Shown piece by piece: positions 50,933 to 59,700 of a DNA stretch of 64,000 nucleotides (positions are counted from its first letter, which is position 1; each line of letters begins with the position of its first letter). The position numbers and the translations under genes were made by a program. Source of the stretch: Bacteroidales bacterium (GTDB taxonomy: Bacteria > Bacteroidota > Bacteroidia > Bacteroidales > UBA932); contig JAQUBZ010000012.1 in NCBI GenBank assembly GCA_028686425.1, forward strand, positions 1 through 64,000, written 5' to 3'. The notes beneath the pieces were generated by a model. That model was not told where the DNA came from and made no database searches. It worked only from the letters and a program-made list of their open reading frames with translations.

Positions 50933-53350
50933 ATGAAAAAACTCGATCGTTTCTTATTGTCTTCATTTGTAGGACCGTTTTTCCTTACATTTTTCATTGT
51001 CATATTCGTTTTGGCATTGCAGATGTTATGGTTATATATAGATGAACTTGTAGGAAAGGGATTGGGATTGGGAGTAATATTCGAGTTTATGGGGTGGGCC
51101 TCCGCCACCCTTATTCCTACGGCTCTGCCGCTGGCCACATTGTTGGCCTCCATTATGACCCTCGGAGGGCTCGGTGAGCATAATGAACTGCTGGCAATGA
51201 AAGCCGCCGGCATATCCCTGAAAAGAATTTTAGTTCCTCTCATTGTACTTTCAGGCGGAATTTCCATAGGAGCGTTTTTTGCATCCAATGACCTTATTCC
51301 CGTTGCATACAACAAGATTTATACTCTGCGACAGGATATTGTCAATACAAAAGAAGAAATAAAAATCCCATCGGGAACTTTTTACGATGGCATTGACGGA
51401 TATATACTCCGTATGGATGGCAGAAATGACGAGACGGGAATGATGTACAATCTCATGATTTACGATCATACCTCCAACAAGGGAAATATAAGCATGACAT
51501 TGGCGGATTCAGGATCGATGCATATTACCCCGGACAAGAGCAAGCTTATTTTCGATTTGTATAACGGATGTTCGTACCAGGAGACCAACAGTATGCTATA
51601 TCGTGATACTACAATCAATTTGCAGAGATTGTATTTTACAGAGCAGACTTTAATGATTTCCCTTGAAAATTATTCTTTTACACGTTCCGAGGGAGAACAA
51701 TTCGGAGACGAAGTCATGTCTCAGGATTTGAAATCTCTGCGCCATGACCGAGACTCTTTGTCAAAAGTTTATGACACGCTGTTCGGTACCCAATATAGAA
51801 GATATATTTCAGGAGCCGGCCTTGACTATCTGTACCAGCTTGATACGGCACGAAATCAACGCATCAAGGGGATTTTTCAGCTTGACACACTCTACGCATC
51901 ACTTCAGGAGGAGAGTGAACTGGAAGCAGTCCGAATGGCTATCGACAAGTCCGAAATTTCTGTTGATGTAATTCAGAATTTTAAAGTAGAAGATTACAGG
52001 TATATCGACCCGATCCGCAGAATAGACATCGAAAGCAATCGTAAATTCACGCTATCGATTGCCTGTCTTATATTTTTCTTCATAGGAGCACCGCTTGGAG
52101 CCATCATCCGAAAAGGAGGACTTGGAACTCCCGTAATCATATCGATGTTTTTCTTCCTCGTCTATTACATTATAGATATTATAGGCAAAAAGCTTGCACG
52201 AGACGGAGCTCTCAACCCATTTGAGGGAACTTTCATAGCAACCGCCGTATTGCTTCCAATCGGAGTTTTCCTCACATGGAAATCGACAAGAGATTCATCC
52301 CTGTTCAACATGGACTCATATAAGATATTTTTCTCTACCCTTTGGAGCGGTATTTGCGAGTTGTTCCAAAACATCAAAAATCTGTTCAGGAAAGAGGGAG
52401 GAAGGGTACGCATTGTGTATATGGGAACTCCGGAATTTGCAGTAGGACCGCTAAAAGCGTTGATAGAAGCGAAATATGATATTGCAGCAGTCGTAACAGT
52501 CCCTGATAAACAGAGCGGAAGAGGATTGAAAGTAACAGAGAGTGCAGTCAGACAATTTGCCAACGAACAAAATCTAAAAGTACTACAACCCGTATCACTC
52601 AAAGATCCGACATTTTTGGAGGAGCTTAAAGCACTGAAGGCCAATCTTTTTATAGTGGTGGCTTTCAGGATGTTGCCTAAGGAAGTATGGTCAATTCCAC
52701 GCCTTGGAACATTTAACCTCCATGCTTCACTTCTGCCTCAATACAGAGGTGCCGCTCCAATAAATTGGGCAATCATCAACGGTGAACGCCTTACGGGTGT
52801 TACCACTTTTATGATTGATGAACAAATAGATACGGGGAATATCATATATCAGGAACAATGCGCCATTGAAGATTACGACAATGTCGGCTCTTTGCACGAC
52901 AAACTTCAGTCCATCGGATCAGATCTTGTCATAAAAACAGTAAAAACCATAGCAGACGGCAAGTTGAAAACTATCGTTCAGGACAATTTCGACAAACTGC
53001 AATCCGCCCCGAAGATTACCAAAGAGACATGCCACATAGATTGGAACAAAAGAGCGGTCACCATCGAAAGACTTATCAAAGGATTAAGTCCTTATCCTGC
53101 TGCTTTTTCCACTTTATCGGCAGATGGAGAAACTGTCAATGTCAAAATATTCGAAGCTTTCGTTGTTGAAAACCGGAATGACAACTCCATTCCGGGAACA
53201 ATTTATTCTGACGGAAAAACTTACTTGGAAGTTAAATGCAGGGATAAATCGATAAAAATATTGAATCTTCAGCTTGCGGGCAAGAAACGCCTCAATATTA
53301 AGGAATTTTTAGCAGGTTTCAGGGAACCCGAAAAATATAAGTTCGTCTGA
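50933..53350 (+). CDS. In-frame fusion: LptF/LptG-type permease + methionyl-tRNA formyltransferase
   Basis: 805 residues in one uninterrupted frame. Residues 1 to about 491 are a complete YjgP/YjgQ permease: TM1-3 (about 10-120), periplasmic jelly-roll, TM4-6 (about 375-455) and a cytoplasmic tail ending FRKEGGR. Residues about 492-805 are a complete Fmt: RIVYMGTPEFAVGPLKAL, then the formyl-tetrahydrofolate site with FNLHASLLPQYRGAAPINW (catalytic Asn and His), IDEQIDTG (Asp) and the C-terminal OB domain. The position of the Fmt start Met is GTA (52406-52408), preceded by gagggaggaaggg, a purine-rich site that looks like a relic ribosome-binding site. GTG 52415 or ATG 52421 could still start a shorter Fmt. 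LPS transport and initiator-tRNA formylation share no pathway. Confidence 0.9.
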   Translation: MKKLDRFLLSSFVGPFFLTFFIVIFVLALQMLWLYIDELVGKGLGLGVIFEFMGWASATLIPTALPLATLLASIMTLGGLGEHNELLAMKAAGISLKRILVPLIVLSGGISIGAFFASNDLIPVAYNKIYTLRQDIVNTKEEIKIPSGTFYDGIDGYILRMDGRNDETGMMYNLMIYDHTSNKGNISMTLADSGSMHITPDKSKLIFDLYNGCSYQETNSMLYRDTTINLQRLYFTEQTLMISLENYSFTRSEGEQFGDEVMSQDLKSLRHDRDSLSKVYDTLFGTQYRRYISGAGLDYLYQLDTARNQRIKGIFQLDTLYASLQEESELEAVRMAIDKSEISVDVIQNFKVEDYRYIDPIRRIDIESNRKFTLSIACLIFFFIGAPLGAIIRKGGLGTPVIISMFFFLVYYIIDIIGKKLARDGALNPFEGTFIATAVLLPIGVFLTWKSTRDSSLFNMDSYKIFFSTLWSGICELFQNIKNLFRKEGGRVRIVYMGTPEFAVGPLKALIEAKYDIAAVVTVPDKQSGRGLKVTESAVRQFANEQNLKVLQPVSLKDPTFLEELKALKANLFIVVAFRMLPKEVWSIPRLGTFNLHASLLPQYRGAAPINWAIINGERLTGVTTFMIDEQIDTGNIIYQEQCAIEDYDNVGSLHDKLQSIGSDLVIKTVKTIADGKLKTIVQDNFDKLQSAPKITKETCHIDWNKRAVTIERLIKGLSPYPAAFSTLSADGETVNVKIFEAFVVENRNDNSIPGTIYSDGKTYLEVKCRDKSIKILNLQLAGKKRLNIKEFLAGFREPEKYKFV

Positions 53351-53979
53351 TGAAACATATCGTCATTTTGGCAAATGGCCAATTCCCTTCCTCAAGGGTC
53401 GTGCGTGACATTTTGAATAATGCCGACGTAATCATCTGCTGCGATGAAGCAACCGAGAAACTCATCAAATTCGGGATAGTGCCGACATTTATTGCCGGAG
53501 ATATGGATTCGCTTTCCCCTGAAATTCAAAAAAAATACCGTTCTCTGATATTCAAGTCGGAGTGTCAGGAGACAAATGATCTTACCAAGGCATTTAACCT
53601 CGCCAAGACACTTTCTCCATCAGAAATTGATATTTTGGGAGCCACGGGAGGGAGAGAAGACCACACTCTCGGTAATATTTCACTCCTTTTGGACTATGCC
53701 AAATCGGTTGCCTGTCCCGTTAAGATGGTAACCGACTATGGAAAATTCATCGCCATACACGACACTGCCACTTTAAGTTGCCCTGTCGGAAGACAAATCT
53801 CCATTTTTGCTTTTGACAATAGTCTTAAAATAAAATCGGCAGGATTGAAATATCCTACCGATAATGTAATTTTTGACTCGTTGTGGAAAGCAAGTCTTAA
53901 TGAAACCTCCCAAGAGAGTTTTACTCTGACTTTATCACACCCTTGCGGTGTCCTGCTGTTTTTTGCGAACCGCAAGTAG
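53350..53979 (+). CDS. Thiamine pyrophosphokinase
   Basis: 209 residues. Motifs of the TPK catalytic domain: VIICCDEATEKLIKFGIVPTFIAGDMDSLSPE, ETNDLTKAFNLA (Asp/Thr for Mg-ATP) and DILGATGGREDHTLGN, then the B1-binding beta domain. Transfers pyrophosphate from ATP to thiamine to give TPP. The ATG shares its A with the fusion's stop (TGATG), so the gene is coupled to it. Its 3' end overlaps the convergent SDR gene by 45 bases. Confidence 0.9.
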   Translation: MKHIVILANGQFPSSRVVRDILNNADVIICCDEATEKLIKFGIVPTFIAGDMDSLSPEIQKKYRSLIFKSECQETNDLTKAFNLAKTLSPSEIDILGATGGREDHTLGNISLLLDYAKSVACPVKMVTDYGKFIAIHDTATLSCPVGRQISIFAFDNSLKIKSAGLKYPTDNVIFDSLWKASLNETSQESFTLTLSHPCGVLLFFANRK

Positions 53980-54903
53980 CATATCGTCTATCATCTCATC
54001 CAATCCCCATTTTGGACACCATCCCCACTCTTTGCGAGCGCAGGAGTCATCCATCATGTCCGGCCATGAAGCTGAAATCGCAGCTTTGACCGGGTCAACG
54101 TTATAATCGAATGTAGCTTGAGGAATGCGTTTCTTGATTGCAGCAAACAACTCGCGCGGATTGAAACTCATTGATGTGATGTTGAAACTATTTCTGTGGA
54201 CAAGTCCGGAAGGATCGGCCTCCATCAACTCTGTAACCGCATTAAGAGCATCCGGCATGTAAATCATATCCATGTATGTCTCTTCAGGGACTTCACAGGT
54301 GTAATGGTTACCCTCTTTAATTATTTCATAAAATACTTCGACAGCATAATCGGTTGTGCCACCTCCCGGCAGTGCTCCGTTGGAGATGATGCCCGGGAAT
54401 CTCACACTGCGGGTATCAACACCGAAGCGTGTGAAATAGTAGTCACTTAGTAATTCTCCGGAAACCTTACATACACCATAGATGGTGTTGGGTCTCATAA
54501 TAGTATCCTGTGGAGTCTTGTTGTGTGGAGTATTTGCTCCGAACGCTCCTATGGAACTTGGGGTAAACACCGCACAATTATTGTCTTTGGCAATATTGAG
54601 AGAGTTGAGCAGGGCACCCATATTCAGGTTCCATGCCAATTGAGGATTCTTTTCACCTTTTGCGCTGAGAAGAGCGGCAAGATTAAAGATTGTATCAACT
54701 TTGTATTTTTTTACAAGTTCGCTGAAAGCAGCACCGTCAAGGGCATCGAGCTTTTCACCAATTGCATTTGCACGCAATTTTTCGACCATATCATCTCTTA
54801 AATCTGCGGCAATAACATTATCTTTACCGTAGTTTTTTTGAAGATGTGGAACCAATTCCGTACCTATTTGCCCGCCGGCACCTACTACCAATATTCGTTT
54901 CAT
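53935..54903 (-). CDS. NAD-dependent epimerase/SDR, L-threonine 3-dehydrogenase-like
   Basis: 322 residues from ATG 54903 (upstream frame rejected; MKRILVVGAGGQIGTEL is the Rossmann start). Further motifs: VIAADLRD, NLAALLSAKGEKNP, TPSSIGAFG and YGVCKVSGELL (catalytic Y-x-x-x-K). The substrate loop MDMIYMPDALNAV fits the SDR-type L-threonine 3-dehydrogenases, which convert threonine to 2-amino-3-oxobutyrate. Other nucleotide-sugar epimerases remain possible. The 3' 45 bases overlap the thiamine pyrophosphokinase gene tail to tail. Confidence 0.8.
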   Translation of the reverse strand: MKRILVVGAGGQIGTELVPHLQKNYGKDNVIAADLRDDMVEKLRANAIGEKLDALDGAAFSELVKKYKVDTIFNLAALLSAKGEKNPQLAWNLNMGALLNSLNIAKDNNCAVFTPSSIGAFGANTPHNKTPQDTIMRPNTIYGVCKVSGELLSDYYFTRFGVDTRSVRFPGIISNGALPGGGTTDYAVEVFYEIIKEGNHYTCEVPEETYMDMIYMPDALNAVTELMEADPSGLVHRNSFNITSMSFNPRELFAAIKKRIPQATFDYNVDPVKAAISASWPDMMDDSCARKEWGWCPKWGLDEMIDDMLLAVRKKQQDTARV

Positions 54904-54929
54904 ATTATAATTTTTAGTCAATCTGACCG

Positions 54930-54946
54930 CAAAAGTAATAAATTTG
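54930..54946. promoter_or_regulatory. Back-to-back divergent -7 elements (SDR gene and queG)
   Basis: TACTTTTG on the minus strand (54930-54937) and TAAATTTG on the plus strand (54939-54946) abut with one base between them. From the plus element the start site falls at or within a few bases of the queG ATG (54953), so the queG mRNA may be nearly leaderless. -33 elements are weak. Confidence 0.45.
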
Positions 54947-54952
54947 TACTTA

Positions 54953-55861
54953 ATGAGTGAATTATCTAACATAATTTCGATTGCCAATCTCTCGAAAGAA
55001 TTGGGTTTTCTCGATTACGGTGTCTCAAAAGCGGGAATAATCGGAGAAAACGATTTCCCATTTTCAAAATATATTGCAGAGGGAGCAAATGCCTCAATGG
55101 ATTACCTTTCCAAAAATGTGGAAAAAAGAAAAGATCCATCTCTTCTGGTCGAAGGTGCAGAGAGCATTCTTTGTTTTTTGGCCCCATATAGCAGTAAGGG
55201 GGCGGCAGTGGCCTCGTTTGCACTTGGAGAGGATTATCACAAAGTAATCAAAGACAAACTATATATTGTCCTCGAACAATTAAAAGCGGAGTCTTCCATT
55301 GCCGGAGTGAATGACTTTAAGGGAAGAGTATTTGTGGACAGTGCTCCTATCAAAGAGCGATATTGGGCAGCCAGAGCAGGGCTTGGCTTTATTGGTAAAA
55401 ATCATTTTCTCATATCTCCGGATTTTGGATTGAGAACCTTGATTGGAGTTATTGTCTGCAATATCCCATTTAAAAACTTCGAGAAGCAAAAAGGGATAAT
55501 CAAGAACAAGTGTGGAGATTGTCACAAGTGTATTGACGTGTGTCCCAACGGAGCTTTGGACAATCCGGATTATCTCGATGCTCGAAAATGTATTTCATAT
55601 CACACTATCGAAGACAAATGTCTGTACAATACACATCCCATCAATTACAATGGGCAAATCTTCGGATGCGAGGCATGTCTGAAAGTATGTCCCATGAACA
55701 AGGATATTCCCTCATGGAGGGAATTTGAAACAAATGCCGACTATTTATTATCTTTGACACGAGAAGACTGGGCCGATATGGATGAGGAAAATTTTCTGAA
55801 AAGGTTTGCCGACTCATCTCTTATGCGGGCCGGGCTTGCAAAAATTAAAAACAATTTATGA
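54953..55861 (+). CDS. queG: Epoxyqueuosine reductase QueG
   Basis: 302 residues from ATG 54953 (a TTG at 54944 in frame is less likely). Catalyses the last step of queuosine synthesis, reduction of epoxyqueuosine in tRNA, using cobalamin and two [4Fe-4S] clusters. Landmarks: VFVDSAPIKERYWAARAGLGFIGKNHFLI, CGDCHKCIDVCPNGAL and CEACLKVCPMN (cluster Cys). The C-terminal HEAT-like domain of longer QueG proteins is missing; 302 residues is on the short side. tgt, which acts earlier in the same pathway, is 8 kb downstream. The stop overlaps the GSCFA start. Confidence 0.9.
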   Translation: MSELSNIISIANLSKELGFLDYGVSKAGIIGENDFPFSKYIAEGANASMDYLSKNVEKRKDPSLLVEGAESILCFLAPYSSKGAAVASFALGEDYHKVIKDKLYIVLEQLKAESSIAGVNDFKGRVFVDSAPIKERYWAARAGLGFIGKNHFLISPDFGLRTLIGVIVCNIPFKNFEKQKGIIKNKCGDCHKCIDVCPNGALDNPDYLDARKCISYHTIEDKCLYNTHPINYNGQIFGCEACLKVCPMNKDIPSWREFETNADYLLSLTREDWADMDEENFLKRFADSSLMRAGLAKIKNNL

Positions 55862-56712
55862 TGAAACTTCAGACATCTGTAGAAATCACCCCCATGGATG
55901 AGAAATCCAAAATCACTTATGCCGACAAAATATTATTTATGGGCTCATGTTTTGCGACTGAGGTAGGAACAATCATGAGGGAGTACGGATTTGACATTAT
56001 GCTTAACCCTTTCGGAGTTCTATACAACCCTGCATCCATCTCATCCTCCATAGAAAGGTTGTCCACAGGCGATTTGTTTTCGGAGGGTGATGTAATTTGT
56101 TCTCAAGGCAGATATACCTCTTTCTTCCACCATAGTTCCTTTTCAAGGGACACGGCAGAAGATTTTTTGGACAATGCAAACAAATCTCTCGCAGCAGACT
56201 CTGCTTCATTTTCGGAGATTAACACCTGCATCGTAACACTTGGGACATCGTGGGTATTCCGACATATCAAACGCGACATAATCGTCTCCAACTGCCATAA
56301 AATCGTTCCTCAAGAATTTAGAAGAGAGAGACTTTCCATTGAAGACATTACCTCCATGCTTGGCGAAATCATATCATCTTTTCCATGCAGGAAATGGATT
56401 TTCACTGTCAGCCCCATCCGTCATCTCAAAGATGGCGCACACGGCAATCAGCTGAGCAAAGCCACCCTGCTTCTTGCCATTGAACAGCTTCAAGAGCGTT
56501 TCGGCAACGTATTCTATTTCCCAGCATACGAGATTATGATGGACGAATTGCGTGATTACCGTTTCTATGCCGAAAATATGACACACCCTTCACCTCAGGC
56601 TGTAAGATATATCTTCGAGCAGTTTACACGATACGCAATATCCGAATCCGAATTTGCAAAAATGGCCCTGGCGGAAAAAGAGTTGAAAGCAGGCAGGCAC
56701 AGATTACTCTGA
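55858..56712 (+). CDS. GSCFA-domain protein
   Basis: 284 residues. The defining motif is LFMGSCFATEVG (about 25-36), then NPFGVLYNPASISSSIERL, YTSFFHHSSFS, IVTLGTSWVF and PIRHLKDGAHGNQLSKATLL with late FYFPAYEIMMDELRDYRFY. The family is a SGNH-hydrolase-like group of unknown substrate; in some taxa it links to polysaccharide biosynthesis. It has no signal peptide. It is coupled to queG (ATGA overlap) and converges on the A2M gene, overlapping it by 9 bases. Confidence 0.88.
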   Translation: MMKLQTSVEITPMDEKSKITYADKILFMGSCFATEVGTIMREYGFDIMLNPFGVLYNPASISSSIERLSTGDLFSEGDVICSQGRYTSFFHHSSFSRDTAEDFLDNANKSLAADSASFSEINTCIVTLGTSWVFRHIKRDIIVSNCHKIVPQEFRRERLSIEDITSMLGEIISSFPCRKWIFTVSPIRHLKDGAHGNQLSKATLLLAIEQLQERFGNVFYFPAYEIMMDELRDYRFYAENMTHPSPQAVRYIFEQFTRYAISESEFAKMALAEKELKAGRHRLL

Positions 56713-59700
56713 CACCCCTTTTGTCGTAATAGTGGCAGAACCTGTATGCCCGCGATATTCCTTGGCGTAGAGCGATTCTATCTGGACAAGAGCCGATGAG
56801 AAACGTCCGACCTGTGTGACATAAAATCTCTCTTCAATAACGGTTTTGCCTTCAGGAAGAAGTTCATAATAGTAATTGGTCTGAGAACTCTTCACCTCTC
56901 GGTAATAACCTCCCCACGAATATCCGCTTCGCTCATTTTCAGGATAGAAACAAGCAGGACGCATGGCCTGCATCTCTACAAAACTGCGATTTTCGCTATT
57001 CTCAATCTTATATTTTGCAATAATCTCATCACCGACAGAAAGAAGATCTCCGTCTTTAATGATTTGACCATCGGACGCCCTTGTAAACTCTCTTTCTATC
57101 GATATTTCATTACTACTTGGCACGACCTGCTCCATTTTGGTAGTATAGGTATAATACACAGCACCGAGCTTCAAATCTTTGGCATTGCTTGATATAAGAG
57201 CATGAACGGCATCCGTTGTCGCAACGGTATTTTCCCATGCCTGATTATGCTTCTGGAGCAAAAGCCAGGTGGCAATGCCTTCAACCATTTTCTTATTTCC
57301 AAGATGTGAAAACAAATCAATCAATTGGGAATGTGCATATATTTCACTGTTCATCAATCCCCTGTATGGCATGACGGCATTAGGAAAATAACAACCTGCA
57401 GTATTGTTTTCGACAGCATAGTCCGATAAAGAGGCTGCAAGGAAACTGATTCTTTCCTTAAATGATTTTTGCCAATATTGAGTATCGCCACATCTGAGAA
57501 GCGTACTGCATAGCTGTCCCTTTAACAAGATCGGGAGCTTCTGCCACTTATCAGCGGTATTGTCAAGATATGATCTGAACGCCTTGTCCGCATCTTTTGA
57601 CAGAGGTATTTCCAAATACTCAGACCGAACTGCAAAATACTGAATCATAGAGAAATATGCTGGTTTCCGGTCGTAGTTGTGTATTTCGGATATTCTTGCA
57701 TCCGTATATGCAACGGCCCCCTCTATCAGTTTTTGTTCCTGTTCGTTGAAAGTAATTGCACCGACAGATTTCAACTGATTCATTTTTTCAAGGAAGAATA
57801 GTGTAATCATATCGGACGATTTCATACCATTAAACCATGTAAAGCCTCCGTCTTCGCGTTGAAGTGTCTTTAATTTGGCAACAGCCTCACTTCTGAAAGC
57901 CTCGCTCTTGGAGTTGTCTATGGTCTCTCCTTTTGATATTGATAATATCTTTTCGCGCATTTGGTTAATATATAATGCTGTTATCCAAGCTATTGCATTA
58001 TCAGATTCCGGTTTCACGGCCATAGGAAGCGACTCTTTGACAGCCGACAGTGTGGAATATTCGGCATATTCGATTGTAGGATTTTTTGCCCCGATACGGT
58101 TACGCAACTGCTTCTCATAATATTTGTGACCATGTCTGCCACCCATCACGAATGAAGCCGCTTCTGTAATGGTGATTTGAGAAGGAATAATGGTAATCAG
58201 ATGCTGCTCTCCATCACTTGTGTTTCCGGCCCGGAATACTATTTTCACACCAAGTTTTGAGATAGTCGCCCCTTTTGAGGTCGTTGTAGGAACATCGATG
58301 CTCCATGCAACCTCTCCCTGAGATCCGGCAAGTAAATCGAGGCGGACGTCATCCGTCCCTTTCACTTTGAGAATCTCTTTTGTGGCGTCATCATACAATT
58401 CGATGTGTGCTGTCCCCTTTTTCTCCACGTTGGAAAGATTTACCACTTTACTCTTCAAAATGATTTTGTCTCCCTCTCGCACAAATAACGGAATATTGGG
58501 AACCACCATCAGCTCTTTCTGAACCACAAAGCTCTTTATTTCCATTCCGCTCTTCAAATCTCTGGTGTGTGCCATCACAAGCACTTTATACGTTGAAAGC
58601 AAGTCATTGGTCTTATACTTGATTTCGGCTTTGCCATCCTCGGAAATACGTATATGAGGATAAAAAGCGATAAGTTCGCTGAAATCGGAACGAGGAATAA
58701 AAGGCTCTTGTACGGCATCTTCCGCCATTGCATCCATGGTTTCAACCTTGCCGGCCACTGCCATCTCTGACAATACCGGAGCCGAATCATATTGGACCAT
58801 CTCCTCTTCCACCGCCATATCCGATGTCGAAGAATTTTGGGTGACGGCCAATCCTGCCGACATGGATTTAGTGCCAAGCCCTCTTATTAAGTACCTGCGT
58901 ATCGGTCTCAGAGTTGTAATGACATTCGGGCAATTTGTATATATCACATCCATCAATGGGCTGAAATGGAATGAATTGCACCCCATCCTATCCGAAGTAA
59001 TATCGTATATGGACACCATCGCCTCCGAAGCGGGAGCCTTGATAATAAAGGTCTCTTCGGTGTTCGGAGTGGTCTTGTCTTTAAATGACTCTATTGCGAG
59101 AGCTATTTTGGTATCGTTCGGGCGCGTAAACTGATATTGTCTGTCAATCGCTTCTCCGCCTCTGAATCCGAACAGAGAGAGCTGTATGCTGCTTCTGTAT
59201 TCATCCTTGTATGGAAGTGAAATGCGTATCATTTCATTCTGAAGGTGGAGAGCTTTGCGATAGTGGCACTTGTCGTTGTCGAAGAGTTCCATTTCAAGAT
59301 ATAGGTCGTCTTCGGATGTCCCGAGCATAAATTCTATACCGTTGACCGTCTTGACCGGATAGTAGAACCATTTGGCCTCAACCGGAACCTTTTTGTCCTC
59401 CGTACTAAACAAAATTATCTCTTCTACACTTTCTATCTTCTTTCCTCTGTATTCAAATTCGGAAGAAATCTTGTAACATCCCGATGGGAGTTGTGCAAAA
59501 TCATATTTGACGGCCGTGTTTGAATGGAAACTTCCCGTATCTATTACAGTGCTGTCCTTCCTTACAATATATTTGCCATCAACGGAATATGGAGCCCCAT
59601 AGAGTGAAGTGACATTGATTGTAAACTCCCTGAGAGTGTCTTTCTCGGTTAAAAGTGTTGACTTATGCCATTGGGTACTCTGTTTAAAATCAACCGAACT

